Source of the DNA: Malania oleifera
Taxonomy: Eukaryota > Streptophyta > Magnoliopsida > Santalales > Ximeniaceae
NCBI RefSeq assembly: GCF_029873635.1
Contig: NC_080422.1
Span: forward strand, 8,029,764-8,093,763
Length of the DNA: 64,000 nucleotides
Reading direction: 5' to 3'
Of the stretch, positions 9,418 to 21,781 are shown in pieces. Each line of letters begins with the position of its first letter. Within the stretch, counting starts at the first letter, position 1. The translations under genes were made by a program, and so were the position numbers. Under the pieces are notes generated by a model that saw nothing but the letters and a program-made list of their open reading frames with translations, was not told the DNA's origin and did not search any database.

Positions 9418-11622
9418 TGTTAGAATTGGTGTATTCCCAAGAGGGGGGGTGAATTGGAATTTAAAACATTTTCACCTAAGTTAATTTATCCAACAACGGT
9501 AAATACACAACCTAGGGTCAATCTATACAATTTCTAAATGCATAGATAAGTATAACGTGGAAATTAAATCATACGCATCATTCACCCATGACATACATGT
9601 GCGGTAAATATAAACTACATGAATATAAATAAACACATGATATGTTATCGGGGTTTGGCCAACTGTGCCTACGTCCCCGCCTCAAGCTCGCAAGCTCAAG
9701 GATTCCACTAAAGGCTCACTTAAGAGTGGAGCGACACCGTTTACAACCAGGTCAAATTAACACAGGGCTGACCTCAACCTTAACCAGGTCAATTAGCGGG
9801 GCTGACCTCAACCTACACGCCTTAACAGGATGACGCACCTAGCTTTCCTAATCGGGTCTAAGCCAATCCGGGACTATTCCAGAGCTAGTCTCCCTCTTCA
9901 GGCTCGTGCCTGGAAATATAACCAAAGTGTATTACAATCAAATGGTACAGTGATTGTGCTTTCATGTAAAGCAGATATGTACCCAGATGCGCGCAATAAC
10001 ATACACTACAATATGATTTAATATGTAAGCTCAATGTAGTCTAAATGGTTCAACTCTCAAAGGTATTTTCTATATGTGTAATGAGTACGTGAGAGTGGCA
10101 AACAAGCAATCTTTGTATCACACGATATTCAACAAATAAGTTCACACAAAGATGTCAAGTCTCAAGCATATCAATAAGCAAGATATCTTAAGCATGTAAG
10201 TATTAAATGGATGTATATCCTTGGTTTGCAAAATATGTGTAATCTTTGTATTCAGCAAATAATATATGAGTGAATGAATATTGCTACAAAGACCACCATC
10301 ACACAAACAAATATCTCTTCAAATGTATTTTGCAAGATAAAAATGCAATAGATATTTGGAAGTGTTTGAAAAGTTTTTGCAACCAAAAACAAATACACTC
10401 TTCTCAAGATCTTACAATGAAGATGCAAGCTTAGATGATCTAACAAAGTCTTCTTAGGATAGACTTATCAACAAAGTCCCCTAAGAATCCTTAGGTTTTG
10501 CTCTCAAATAAAATTATGTCAAACAAATAAAATGCGGAGAGCAAACCTTCCCAAACACAAACTCAATCCACTTACAAATGATGTAGGCAATAATAGAAGG
10601 TAAGTTTGAGTGATTTGAGTAAGAAAATGAGTAGTATAGGGTTTTTATTTTTTAGAGAATTCTTCCCTAATCAAGGTGGCAATCACCCTTAATTTTCTCA
10701 AATGAAGTCATATATATATACATGGGAGAAAATATGACCGTTGGGGACCTATTGGGTATTATTAGGAAAGTTTAATGAAGTTTAGAGCATTTTAACCCTG
10801 TTTAAAAAATATTAACTGCGGTAAAAAATCAGGGCAACCCGAGAGGTCCGGTCGACCAGAATAGGTTCGGTCAACCAAGTCTCATATGGTTCGGTCGACC
10901 AGGGAAATTTTGAATTGAGGGCTCGGTCGACCAAAGAGGGAGATTTCCCAAACTTCCGAGGTTCGGTCGACCAAGCCTTTTTGAACTGCACGGTTTGGTC
11001 GACCAGACCGCTGGGAATTCTCCCGAGAACCCTCCAGTCGACCAGGTAGTTAGAGTACAAAAGTGGTCGGTCGACCGGGAGGTCAAAAAGTTGACTCCCA
11101 GGTGGTTCGGTCTACCGAGGTAAAATGAACTGTAAGGGCTCGGTCGACCGGGACCTTGGTCAACTATTAACCCAAGTATGGTTCGGTTGACCAGGCCAAA
11201 AATGAACTGATTTGGCCAGTCGACCGAAAGTGCACCAAGTGTGCATTTCAGTCCCGTCTTGACACAATCAAACCCTATTTAAGTGTCTAACAATCATATG
11301 TGTAGATGTGTGTGTCCTAGGGTCACTAGGGAAAACCCTAAGGTCTTTCTAAGGTCCATTCTCATTCATGGTTTGTTTGAACTTACGTAGTAAATCATGC
11401 ATGTGATGTGTGTGAGCTTATTACAAACCAAATACCTACTTACTATTACAGACCAATATAAATATATTACAATGCTGAATTATAAATTGGTCTTCAAGCT
11501 TTTCTTGCTTTGTGCACATCTTGATCTTATCACTCTTAGTTCCTGCACAAAACCTCAAACACTCATTAGATACAATGAGTATTTGTCATAATCAAAACCG
11601 GGCGTGACCAATAAGGTCAACA
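9418..11622 (-). mobile_element. Solo LTR, family B
   Basis: It starts TGTTAGAATTGGTG and ends AAGGTCAACA. Flanks are TATGG (9413-9417) and TGTGG (11623-11627), a 5-bp duplication with one change. The body has the features of the other family B LTRs: a CGGGGTTTGGCC block near 9648, a GGCTCGTGCCTGGAA block near 9902, the TCGGTCGACC motif cluster at 10840-11230, and a CCCTAAGGTC block before the end. The strand follows the LARD at 45-49 kb, whose PBS and PPT give direction. No internal region is attached. Confidence 0.8.
10840..11235. repeat. TCGGTCGACC motif cluster (family B LTR)
   Basis: About ten copies of (T/C)CGGT(C/T)GACC(A/G) are spaced roughly 30-45 bp apart, with words such as TTTGAACTG between them. 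Related clusters lie at 13690-14035, 44325-44415, 51035-51125 and 63595-64000, always at the same place in the LTR. The open frames here (minus, 10812-11086) are repeat-driven. Confidence 0.8.
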
Positions 11623-11627
11623 TGTGG

Positions 11628-11781
11628 GTATATATATATAAGGGAGTTTGGTTTGGTGCAAACCAAACTATTGATGGTTTGGTGAGTTTAGGAAAAACCG
11701 TCGACGGTTTGGGACAGCAACCTATAAATAGGACTTTAGTTCATTTTTTTGGGAAATTCTCTCGCTCTTCCTAAGGCTGTG

Positions 11782-11853
<72 letters not shown>

Positions 11854-12401
11854 AAGTTCTCTTCATTTCTAGGCCAAATTGAAAAACAAACACCACTTCG
11901 GGATCCTAGCTCCAATCTTCAGCATTTTAACCGAAGCGGATTTTTCGTTTGGGCATCCTAGGCACCACTCCAAGGATAAGGTAAGGGGAATAGATTATGT
12001 CAGTTATTTTTAGAAATTTAACCAATTAAAAAGGAGTATGTGATTACATGAACATTATATATGATTTTTCTGAATATTCAGGCATATGGATATGGTGATT
12101 CTGATTATTATATATGTATTTGGGGAAAATTAAAGTGAGTAGGGTAATCATCTCACTTTTCTTATTAAACATGTATTTTGAGTTATATAAAATTATGGAG
12201 ATGATTATACCCTTGTTTTCAGCGAAATATATTTTTCCTAGGCAGTCAATTACATTATAAATTATCACTCAAATTGTGTGGCATGAGGAATATATATATG
12301 ATACGACAGTTTTATACTAAGATACGATATGACAGTTATGATATGACGATTTTATACCGACTATGATATGATAGTTTTATTCTAAGATACGATATAACAG
12401 T
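11628..12401 (+). mobile_element. LTR fragment, family A, promoter half
   Basis: A TATA box (CCTATAAATAGG, about 11721-11732) is followed by a (CT)n leader and the stretch 12140-12400, which matches 20-350 of this window, including the repeated TTTTATACTAAGATACGATATGA units. It is cut at 12401 by a family B LTR. The frame 11749-11961 is the translated CT repeat, not a gene. Confidence 0.65.
11785..11851. repeat. (CT)n microsatellite
   Basis: An uninterrupted CT run of over 60 bp just downstream of the LTR TATA box. Confidence 0.95.
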
Positions 12402-14524
12402 TGTTGGAATTGGTGTATTCCCAAGAAAGGAGATAAATTGGAAGTTTAAAAATTTATCTCCTAGGTTAAACTATCCAGCAGCAATATATACACAACCTAG
12501 GATCTATCTATGCAAGTCGAAATGCGTAGATAAATATAATGTGTGGAAATTAAATCATGTGCACCATTCACCGACAATTGAGAATAATATACACGTGCAA
12601 TAAATATAAAATGCTTAAATGTAAAGTGCACACACGATATGTTATAGGGGTTTAGCCAATACTGTCTACGTCCCCGCCTTAGCTCGCAAGCTTAAGGATT
12701 ACCACTATTGCTCACTTAATGGGTGGAGCGGCACCATTTACAACCAGATCAAATTAAAGCACGACTGACCTCAACCTTTACAACCAATCCTTTCAGGTTG
12801 GATTAACACCCCCTCAGGCCATGCCTAGAATACAACCAATTTACAATACAATTTGTGTACAGAATATATGCTTCTCCAACAAGCAAATTTCTACCAACAA
12901 TAAGCATAGTAAAATCAATGCACTCACATATGATAGAGAATTAATGCTCAAATGAGATTTGTTCTGAACAGGGTATCTACTCACAGTAAGATATATCAAT
13001 GTGTATACATGTGAGTAAGTAAGGTCTTTGATTCTAAAATATGTTATTCACAATATAAGCAATCACAGAATCTAAACAACCTTAAGCTAGTACCTTAATA
13101 ATATTTTTCAAATAAAGCACACTAGAGGTTATGGATAAAGTTTGCAAAAGGATTTATCAATAAAGAATGCAAACTTTCAGTTCTTGCAATTTGTATACAA
13201 GAAACTCACAAGCTAAAATAATTTTCCCCAACAATGCTAATCAATCAACAACAATATGGGAAAATTACCAAGCAAACTCTCAAAGGAGATTTTTCAAATG
13301 AGTATAGAAATGTAAGCGTATATAAAAATGTGTGTAGGAAAAACCTCACAATAATAAAGCTCAAAACTCCCCTTCAACTTGCAATTAATTTGCAAGTGAG
13401 AAGTATAAGAAAATAAATCTCTCCACTCTTAAAAAGATTTTAGCAAATAATGTAAGACAGAGTATAAGAAATTTGCCTTGAAAATGTGTAGTTTGGGCAA
13501 ATGGGAGCATAAAAAATTTGAGAGGATTTTTGTTAATCTTATTTGCTAATCACGTGCTAATCAAAAAAATGAAGGGCTACATATAATTTCTGTCCAAAAG
13601 TAATCATTGGGGGACAAATTAGGGATTTTAGAAAAGTTTTATTGAAATTTTAACTTTAATTACCACGGTTAAATTAAGTTACCCGAAAGGTTCGGTCGCC
13701 TGAACAGACACAATGAAAAAAGTGACTTTTTCGAGTTCGGGTGCCCGAATTAGGGTTCGGCTTGCTGACCTAGGCGATTTTCCATTCTGTACAAAGTTTG
13801 GTCAACTGGTCTCAAGTTCGGTCTGCCGAATTTGAACATTCGATCGTCCGAGGGTATTTTGAATGTGTAGGTCGGGCACCCAAGTTGTTGAAAAAAGTAA
13901 GGGCAGATGTTCGGTTGACCGAGGATGGTAGAGTCCTTTTGGTTAAGTCGCTCGAAGTCAGGTCAACACGCTGACTAGTTAATGGTTTGGTCAAATGAAG
14001 TGTTTTGAACACCAAGGTTCGGTCGCCCGAAACCCTATTCATTTTATACCTTAAGTCTTGTTTTAATTCAATTGATTCCCCTGATAATATCTGTGATAAT
14101 GGGGACTATCCTAAGTGTAAGTGCAAGGACATAGGGTTTATCTAAGGTCTTTCTAGCCTACCGAAAAAATCTGGCATTGGTCGACCGAAGGGTGCCCTAA
14201 GGTCATTCGGTTCCCTATGGTCAATCTATGGTCTTTAAGCATTTAAACCTATCATGTATGATGCAGTTATTACAGACCATAATAAATTACAAACCAAATA
14301 AATTTAAATACAATTACAATTGTGAAACTTTCTCTTCATTCCTTTTGCACTTCGTATTTCCCAGCCATATGTTAGGTGATGTTGAAGTTCAGGCTCCTCA
14401 TGGCTTCATTTTGTCCTTACTATCCGTGCATGCAAAGTGATAAACCTACTCACATACTCAATGCACTAGTAAGATACTTTGTATTTATCATAATCAAAGC
14501 GAGATAGGATCCAAAAATTCAACA
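12402..14524 (-). mobile_element. LTR, family B (3' LTR of a minus-strand element)
   Basis: It starts TGTTGGAATTGGTG and ends AAATTCAACA at 14524. It is followed at once by ATCTCCCCATTTTTT, the complement of a polypurine tract. The same end-to-PPT arrangement is seen at 45207/45208. The motif cluster at 13690-14035 is more decayed than in the other copies (TCGGTCGCCCGA and similar). The partner LTR is not found downstream; the element is cut at 15567. Confidence 0.75.
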
Positions 14525-15567
14525 ATCTCCCCATTTTTTATGATTACAAATACAAGGACAAAAGTGGGTATAGCCTAAAAAGCACCCCCCCCCCCCCAAA
14601 GAATATGCATAATTTTAAATTTTCTATGGTGCATATCAAGCATATCAAGAACAAAAGACATTGTCAAAGCAATATGCATTGCATTTTAACTTTGTCACTG
14701 AAGCACATCTATCAAATCTTAAAGGCCAATATTCACCTAATTTTGCAAATATATTTCTCCCCCTTTTGGCATCAACAAAAAAGGTTAAGTAAAAGAATTT
14801 GAGCATTTTTTAAAAAATTAGCATAAGAGAACATCCCTTATTTAAAAGAGTTTTGGGCATATAAAAATATAACTATTTTTGAAAAGAATGACAATTGAAC
14901 ACACAAACAGTATAACTGGTCATTTAAATTTAAAATAATATATACAAACCAAGTCAAACTAGAAATATTCACAAATCATTGCAGTAAACAATACATAAGA
15001 CCCACAAACAAAATGAAGATCAGAACATGTGGCATATGATAGCAAAAAGTGGATTTGCAAATAAATGTAGTCTAATAGGATTGTATACATTTTCATTTGA
15101 AACCACCAAACCAGTTATGCAATTCAAAAACATATATGTATATAATAATAATAAGGCAAGAGATAAAGATTTTTAGTTTTGAAATGGGTTTTTCCATAAA
15201 ATATTAAAATAAATATAGATGTATCTATTTATAAATATATATATCCCCCTTAGGATGTTGTCAAGAGATACTGGGGTGTGCTTGCTAAAAAAGAAACTTT
15301 AAAGATCAAGCAAATACAAATTTTCTAGTTTGTCTATTAAGAACATACTAAAATATAACCAGAAAATCACAACCGTAATGATCCTAGAAACTTAACAATC
15401 ACATGCAAGATCATATGGCAAGTCAAATGACTATGGCAAATTAACACGTTTCAAATTATGTTTTTCAATAAGAACGTTACACTTAAGCACATGCCACACA
15501 TAATTTAAAATGGATCTAGGCTAAAAAGTGTTGGAGAGCATAATATAATAGAATTTTAGTTTTGTAT
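14525..15567 (-). mobile_element. Non-coding interior of the family B element (partial)
   Basis: It begins with the PPT complement. A C-rich run (14584-14597) and an AATATGCATAA block follow, matching the start of the LARD interior at 45208-45330 (CTCCCCCTTA, ATATGCATAA). No gag or pol frame is visible. It stops where a family A LTR starts at 15568. Confidence 0.6.
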
Positions 15568-18500
15568 TGTAACGACCTGCCTAATTTGCCATTTTTTTTT
15601 CCATAATATCATTTAATATAATAATCATGTTCAACTGTTAAAACATAATCAACCTAAATCCATGGGTACCAGGGATATACCTGAAATATAACTCCGATAC
15701 CTAAGCAGCGAGAAATGTAAAATCATATACATATCAAATCATCCAAACAATACAATACTAGAGTTTTACTAAAACTGTTATATACATATATAGTTATCCA
15801 CAAAAGACCAAAAGTAGCCTAGGGTCACTTCCCAAAAATAAATCCAACCTCTGCTCTACAACTCACCCTTCTGACAGGGTAGCTTAGTCGGACTCTACTG
15901 TCGTGGAGCTCTATCTACTCCTCTACCTGGATTTCCTGAAATGTTTACATAGCTGGGGTGAGACACCTCTCAATAAGGGAAATAAATTAATATCAATGTG
16001 TAGTGTTATGAGCATTTTCGTGTTATACATATAAATAGTATAATAAACATGTTTGGTAAAATCTGTCTATAGCAAAATTGAGTAAAACATGATTCGTCAT
16101 ATCATAATAAAGCATACTAGATTTCTACATATGCAAATCATCTTATATAACTGTACAATACTGAAATAATACCTAGGATGGATAGCTACCTGATGTCATG
16201 TTTTATCCCCACATGACTAGGTTGTGCAGCCCGAAGGTAGGACCTAGCAATAGTTGGCCGACCATGCTAGATCAAACATAAGTCTATAAGTACGATGGGC
16301 TTATCCCACCTAGTCCCGGACTGCCAGTGGAACAACTCCACTCTACACTGAAGCCACATCGACTGCTATCTCCCACACTACTAGTCGTATGGTAGCACTA
16401 TCTATAACGACCTGCTTAATTTACTGTATGATTAATCACAATCAATAAAGTAAACCCGAACCCATGGGTAGCGGGGTACACCTTACATACACAGCGGAAA
16501 CCTAAGTAGCAGTAAATATAAATTACATCCATCAAACCAAAAAAAAAAAACATATTACCATAGTTAACTACAATCCACAATAATAGTGTACTCATATACA
16601 ATCCCTAAAATATCCAAAAAATTATCTAGGATCCCACAACAAAAATCTCTTGATCTTAGTTCAAAACTTACCCTCCTAGCGGGGTAACACAACTAACGGC
16701 GGCCTCGCTCCGCCGGTCTTTCTGGGTTTCCTAAAAATTATTTAAGCTAGGGTGAGACACCTCTCAGTAAGGGATGATAAACTAAATATAATTGTGTGGC
16801 AACATGAATATTTAATGCTATTATAGATATACAGTACATTTTGCATACTAGAAAACATTAATCATATAATAATTGCATAGGCATATACTTTCATATTTCT
16901 AATAAATCATATTGTTCATGAATGAGTATAGCTAATAATACTGAAATTTACCCAGGATGCATAGTTAGCTAATGTCATGTATTAGTCCCCATGACGGGTT
17001 GTGCAGCCCGAAGGCGGGACCCGACAATGGTTGGCCGACCACTACCGAGTCAAAAATGTTCGTAAGTATGATGGGTCCGCCACACCCTGGTTCGAACTAT
17101 CAGGTGGACGTCTACAACTCTACACTGAAAGTCACATCGATTATCCATCTCCCACCCCCTCTACTAGCAGGGGCGGTTAGCACAAGTCTGAAACATAATA
17201 ATCTGATCTGTATAACAACGGTACCGTGCTCCTGTAACTGAACTGAACTATCAGCCGAGTTCTGATAATATATAATATATGATAATATACAGTTTAACGT
17301 AAATAGATTGATAGCATTTTTTGTAATAGCATAAATACATATGGCCTTGCGCCGATTACTTTCACATCAGCGGTCTTGCGCCGAACATTTCATAAATACG
17401 GCCTCGCGCTGAAATCATATATAATACACGGCCTTACGCCGACTATCAATCACGGTCTTGCGTCGAACATTTCATAAATAATAATCTGAATAAACATGTT
17501 ATTTATCACGTATTTCAAAATCGTAATGTACTGCATTATTCCATATTTTTTGAAAACATACTTTATCTATAAAATTGCCTTAACATAATACTTTTCACAT
17601 AAAATAATATTCATACCACGCAATGCTAAATAAGACCATATATTCTATACTGAAATCATATTTTCTGGCATTTCATACTAATACATACATTTCAATATAA
17701 TAGCAGTATTTTCCCAATAAACATTTTCTGAGTAATATTCAAATGCAATACATGCTTTCTAAACATAAATCTACTAGCAATTTAATAGTATTTTCATGAA
17801 AAAAATGATTGCTTTAGTTTATTCACTTACATGATTTCTGCAAAGAAACCCCCTAAAATACACTCATCCTACACTCGCAGGGTTCCCCAATTAACAGCCT
17901 GAAATCAACATTTCTCAGAACTAAACTTTAGTATTTTTTCGTGTACAACATTTCCTATAACTATGGAAAGACCAAATTTTGAATAAAAAGTCTTACCTTA
18001 AACCAGGGATAAATTCCAAAGTAGCTCCACCGACGATTCACTCCGGTAGGTTTGTAGAGAACTTTCCCAAGAGCGTCGTGGTGGCTTCAAATCGTTGAAC
18101 TGGCGAGAATCTGGCCCGAGATTTTAGAGAGAAAGGGGAGAAACTGAAGAGGAGAGAGAGAGTGAGTGTTCTACATGAAATTTCTGAGAAAAAATCAAGT
18201 TTAGGGTTATTTGTACACTGGCCTTCATCGATGAGTCATGTCACTTATTGACGAGGTCAAGAAGGAAATTTGTCGATGAATACTATTCCTCGTCTACGAA
18301 ATTCAGAGCTGAAAAAAAATAGTCTCTCGGTATCTTCTCGTCGATGAAGTGCACCCTCATCGACGAAATCTGCTGCCACCCCCTTTTACTATTTCCATTT
18401 TCCTCTCTCTTTAATATTTAAATACGATTATTCTTCGGGTCATTACACTATCATAATTTTGAACATATAGCTACGGTACCATGCTCTTGAAACTGAACTA

Positions 18501-18730
18501 AACCATACCATTCGGGTTTTGATAACATATAATATATATTTCGTATACTGAACAAAAATGTTTTGTATTTCTTAATAATATCTGACATGAATATATTTCA
18601 TAAATTTTGTCTTATCATACATGATTATGGCATCTGCGCCAACATGAATATCAGCATCTGTGCCGGCATAACATTACATGAATCACAGCATCTACACCAA
18701 CATAACATAATATGAATCACGACATCTAAC
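15568..18730 (-). mobile_element. Outer LTR, family A, split by a nested solo LTR
   Basis: It starts TGTAACGACCTGCC. The first part is 15568-16402; it resumes after the nested LTR at 18448 (CTATCATAATTTTGAAC, then CTACGGTACCATGCTC) and fades at about 18730, where a family C LTR takes over. The uninterrupted order is visible in the copy at 41066-42446, where GCACTATCATAATCTGAA is continuous. Repeated GCATCTGYGCC words (18630-18730) correspond to GGCCTTGCGCC words in the sister copies. Confidence 0.75.
16403..18447 (-). mobile_element. Nested solo LTR, family A (2045 bp)
   Basis: It starts TATAACGACCTGC (TG mutated to TA) and ends CGGGTCATTACA, and is flanked by the perfect 5-bp duplication CTATC (16398-16402 and 18448-18452). 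The host on both sides is another family A LTR. An internal block with GGCCTTGCGCCG-type words (17340-17470) is a degenerate short repeat. A GA-rich/TCGATGA segment near 18130-18370 probably spans the promoter and leader. The minus strand is inferred from the PBS next to the related LTR at 58595. Confidence 0.88.
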
Positions 18731-20194
18731 TTGGGCTTGTTTTCAAATAATTAAGTGAATCTCATTTTAAACTCAACCCTTAGGCACGTTTTGTTTTAAG
18801 GTATAACCAAGCCAAGCCCAATCTATTTTTTAAAAATCTTATCCCAGTTCCTGTTTAAAATAACCCAGGCCTGTCTTCAGGTTTTAACCTCAAGGCCATT
18901 TCAATTTTCAAAAATCCAGCCCATTTTAATTTTTAAACCAGCCTAAGGCCTGGTATTTTGCAAAAACCCCAAGAAATCCCAATTTTAAACTCACCCAGCC
19001 CGCTCATTTTAAAATTAAACCAGCTCATAACCATTTTCTTAAAATCACCTCCAAGCCCATATGTTTTTTAAAAAATCAAGACCCATTTAACACCAAACAA
19101 CCCAGTTCCCGAAAAAAAAAAAAAAACCTAGGCCGAAAGGCCTTTTGAAAACAAACACACCTGACCCAGTTTAAAAAACCAAGTTCAGTCCATCTGTTTT
19201 TCAAACCAAAGCCAAAAAGCCCAATCTCCCTAACCCACACGTGCCAGGCCACACACATGTGACCCAGCTCAATCGGGTCCACCCGAGTCCAAAACTCCCC
19301 CCTAGGTTAACTCATGTGAGTTAGCCCTCACCCTAACCCACCGAGTTGAAGACGGGTTGGCTCATCTTCAACCTGAGGTCTGCAACCGAAAACCCTAGAA
19401 CTTGAACCATCATCAACCAAAATAGTCATAGATCAGAATAACAACACTCACAAATCACACCCCCCCCCCCAACATATTAGATTTCACAACAAAGATAACA
19501 AAAAACAAAAATCAAAAAAAAAAAAGGGGGGGGGGGGGCTTATATCTTTGGGCTAGCTAGGAAAGCTAAGGGAAACTTTCGTGAGAGCTCAAGGCATTCA
19601 CGCTTGGGATGAGGATTTGAGAAAGGGAGGTAGCTGGTACTTCATAGGGCTTCTATTCATTTGTGGCATAGGTCAAGGAGTGTGAAACAGAGATTTGAGT
19701 TTTTGGACAGAAGAGAGTTTCTGAGAAAGAATCTTGGGAATGAAGTTTAAGCAAATCTAGGGTTTTCGTTCAAAGATGATAGAGAGTTGGAGAGTTTGGT
19801 AAGATTCAGATTTAGGGTTTCACTAAGGGAAGTTATAGAGAGGGGTGAGATGAGAAAGTTCAAACCATAAAATTGAAAGTGAAGGCCTCGGGGATCAGAG
19901 ATCTGAACCTAGGTTCAGATCATTTGAGAGCAGGTAGTAGAGAGGTTCGAGGAAAACGAGTGGGGATTTTAGGGTTTTGGTTTTGCAGAAGAGAGAAGGT
20001 GAAGGCAAGTTACAAGAAAGGGATTTGTAGAGTCAAGGTTAGGGGTTCGTTAGAGAAAAGGAAGAAAAGAGAAGGAGGATTGAGAAAGATGGAGTGACAG
20101 GTTTCAAATTGCAGGGAGATTAAGAGACTAAGAAAGGAGAGTGACTGAGGGAGTTGCAGAACAAAGAAACCATAGGGTTTCATCTGTGAGGAAG

Positions 20195-20270
<76 letters not shown>

Positions 20271-21781
20271 TTCAAAGAAAGATTGGAAAAATGAAGCAGA
20301 AAGAAAAAAGTGGGTTTAAGTATCTTAGGTCCCGAGGCCATCGGATTTCAACACGTGGTACTTGTTCGCCCGTTTGATCAAAGACCACGTGGACTCTCAG
20401 GAATTGCTGGATTTGTGCTTCATGTCAACGCATCAAATCCTGCCACTTCATAGATCCATGTGCACTCTATTTTCCACCACACAATTGAAGATCCTCCGAA
20501 CGGTCAGGATTCAACCGTGTCAACGATCCATGCATGCCTCCCCTCCACCGTCGGATTGCCATTCCTCATCAACGTTCAAGATTACCCCAGGTCTAGTGAT
20601 CCCTCGAGCTCCACCCCTCCACGCACCAGGTGACACATGGGTCACCTGTTCCCTATGCATGCAGAGAGATGCGTGTTCCCTCTCAGCCGTTGGATCTTCG
20701 CCTTCAATGGATGTCAAGATCATGCCACCACACTAATCCTTACCCGCACCTGCTCATCCACCCGAAGACGGACATGTGGCGTTATGGCCCTAACCAGCCA
20801 TTAAACTAGCTTCCCCCCAAATCGGTCAATATTTGACTAATTCACCTCCTAAACCGGTTTTTGCTAGTTTTCTCTAATTTTGTTTAAATATTATTTTTTA
20901 AGCACTTTAATAATTCATGAAAAATTCAACAAAAATCAGAAAAATCAAGAAAAATTCAAAAAAAATGTTTTTTAGCCAATTTTCTTTTTTCGTTCCTCCT
21001 AAAATAATTTTCATGTTGAAAAAGCACAAAAAAAATCAAAAAATGCAAAAATTCACCTTTTAAAGTTCAAAAAATATTTTCATACTCAGGAAATCCCAAA
21101 GAATTCAGAAAATTAAAAAGAAAATGCTAAAAATATTTTTGACTTGATTTTCATTGTTTTTCTTTAATTATCTTTTTTTATTTCAAAATTTGGGGAAAAA
21201 TATAAAAATTGTTCAGGAAAATTGCAGAAAAATATAAACAATATTTTTTTACGATTGGAAATTCATGTTTTGCAAATTTTTCATCAAAAACCTCCCGGAA
21301 TATTATTTTTCATACTTAGAAAATTCTATAAAATTTTCAAAATCCCAGGAGCATATTTTTCTAACTATTTTCTTGATTTTCATTTCCCGATGATTTTAAA
21401 AAGAGAGGCATGAGCTCTTCAAAGCATGGTATGCCTCAGTTCTGAGGGAATACTTATATAGTATTTTATTGTGTGCATTTTTTTACACTTTTTAAAAGGC
21501 AATAACTTTAAAAGCTTATTAAATTTATTTCGGAATAATTTTTGATTAATTAGGTACCATTCGTGAGAACAAATCGTAGGATGTGCTAATACCTTCTCCT
21601 CACGTAACCGAACTCCTGAACCCAACTCTGGTAGCGCAGACGGATTCTACCCTTAATTGGGTAGTAATCAAGTGTTATAACCACACACTAAAATGTTAAT
21701 GGCGTCTCCATTACACATTGTTTCCCACTAAAATATTTTTAAAAGCCCCTCGTCCAGTTCGCGTTTGGGAACGTCGCGACA
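18731..21781 (+). mobile_element. LTR, family C (start truncated)
   Basis: It ends TTGGGAACGTCGCGACA at 21781. The final block 21540-21710 (GGTACCATTCGTGAGAAC, GGGTAGTAATCAAGTGTT) matches 5280-5420. The expected start, TGTCGACACC, is missing. The middle differs from the other family C copies: decayed repeats of AGCCCA/AACCCA type (18730-19380), a poly-C and a poly-G run (19460, 19530), a purine-rich block (19560-20290) and a GC-richer stretch (20330-20800). Frames at 19873-20736 fall in these low-complexity blocks; none shows a known domain. Confidence 0.7.
20203..20268. repeat. (GA)n microsatellite
   Basis: About 33 GA units inside LTR C2. Confidence 0.95.

Noticed and set aside
10812-11086. 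Regularly spaced TCGGTCGACC words considered as a CRISPR array
   Set aside because: Repeats are short, imperfect and only partly regular; spacers share words; the setting is a plant LTR with sister copies.
20141-20736. Frames over the (GA)n tract and the GC-richer stretch after it
   Set aside because: Inside a family C LTR; opposite-strand frames overlap; no domain recognised.
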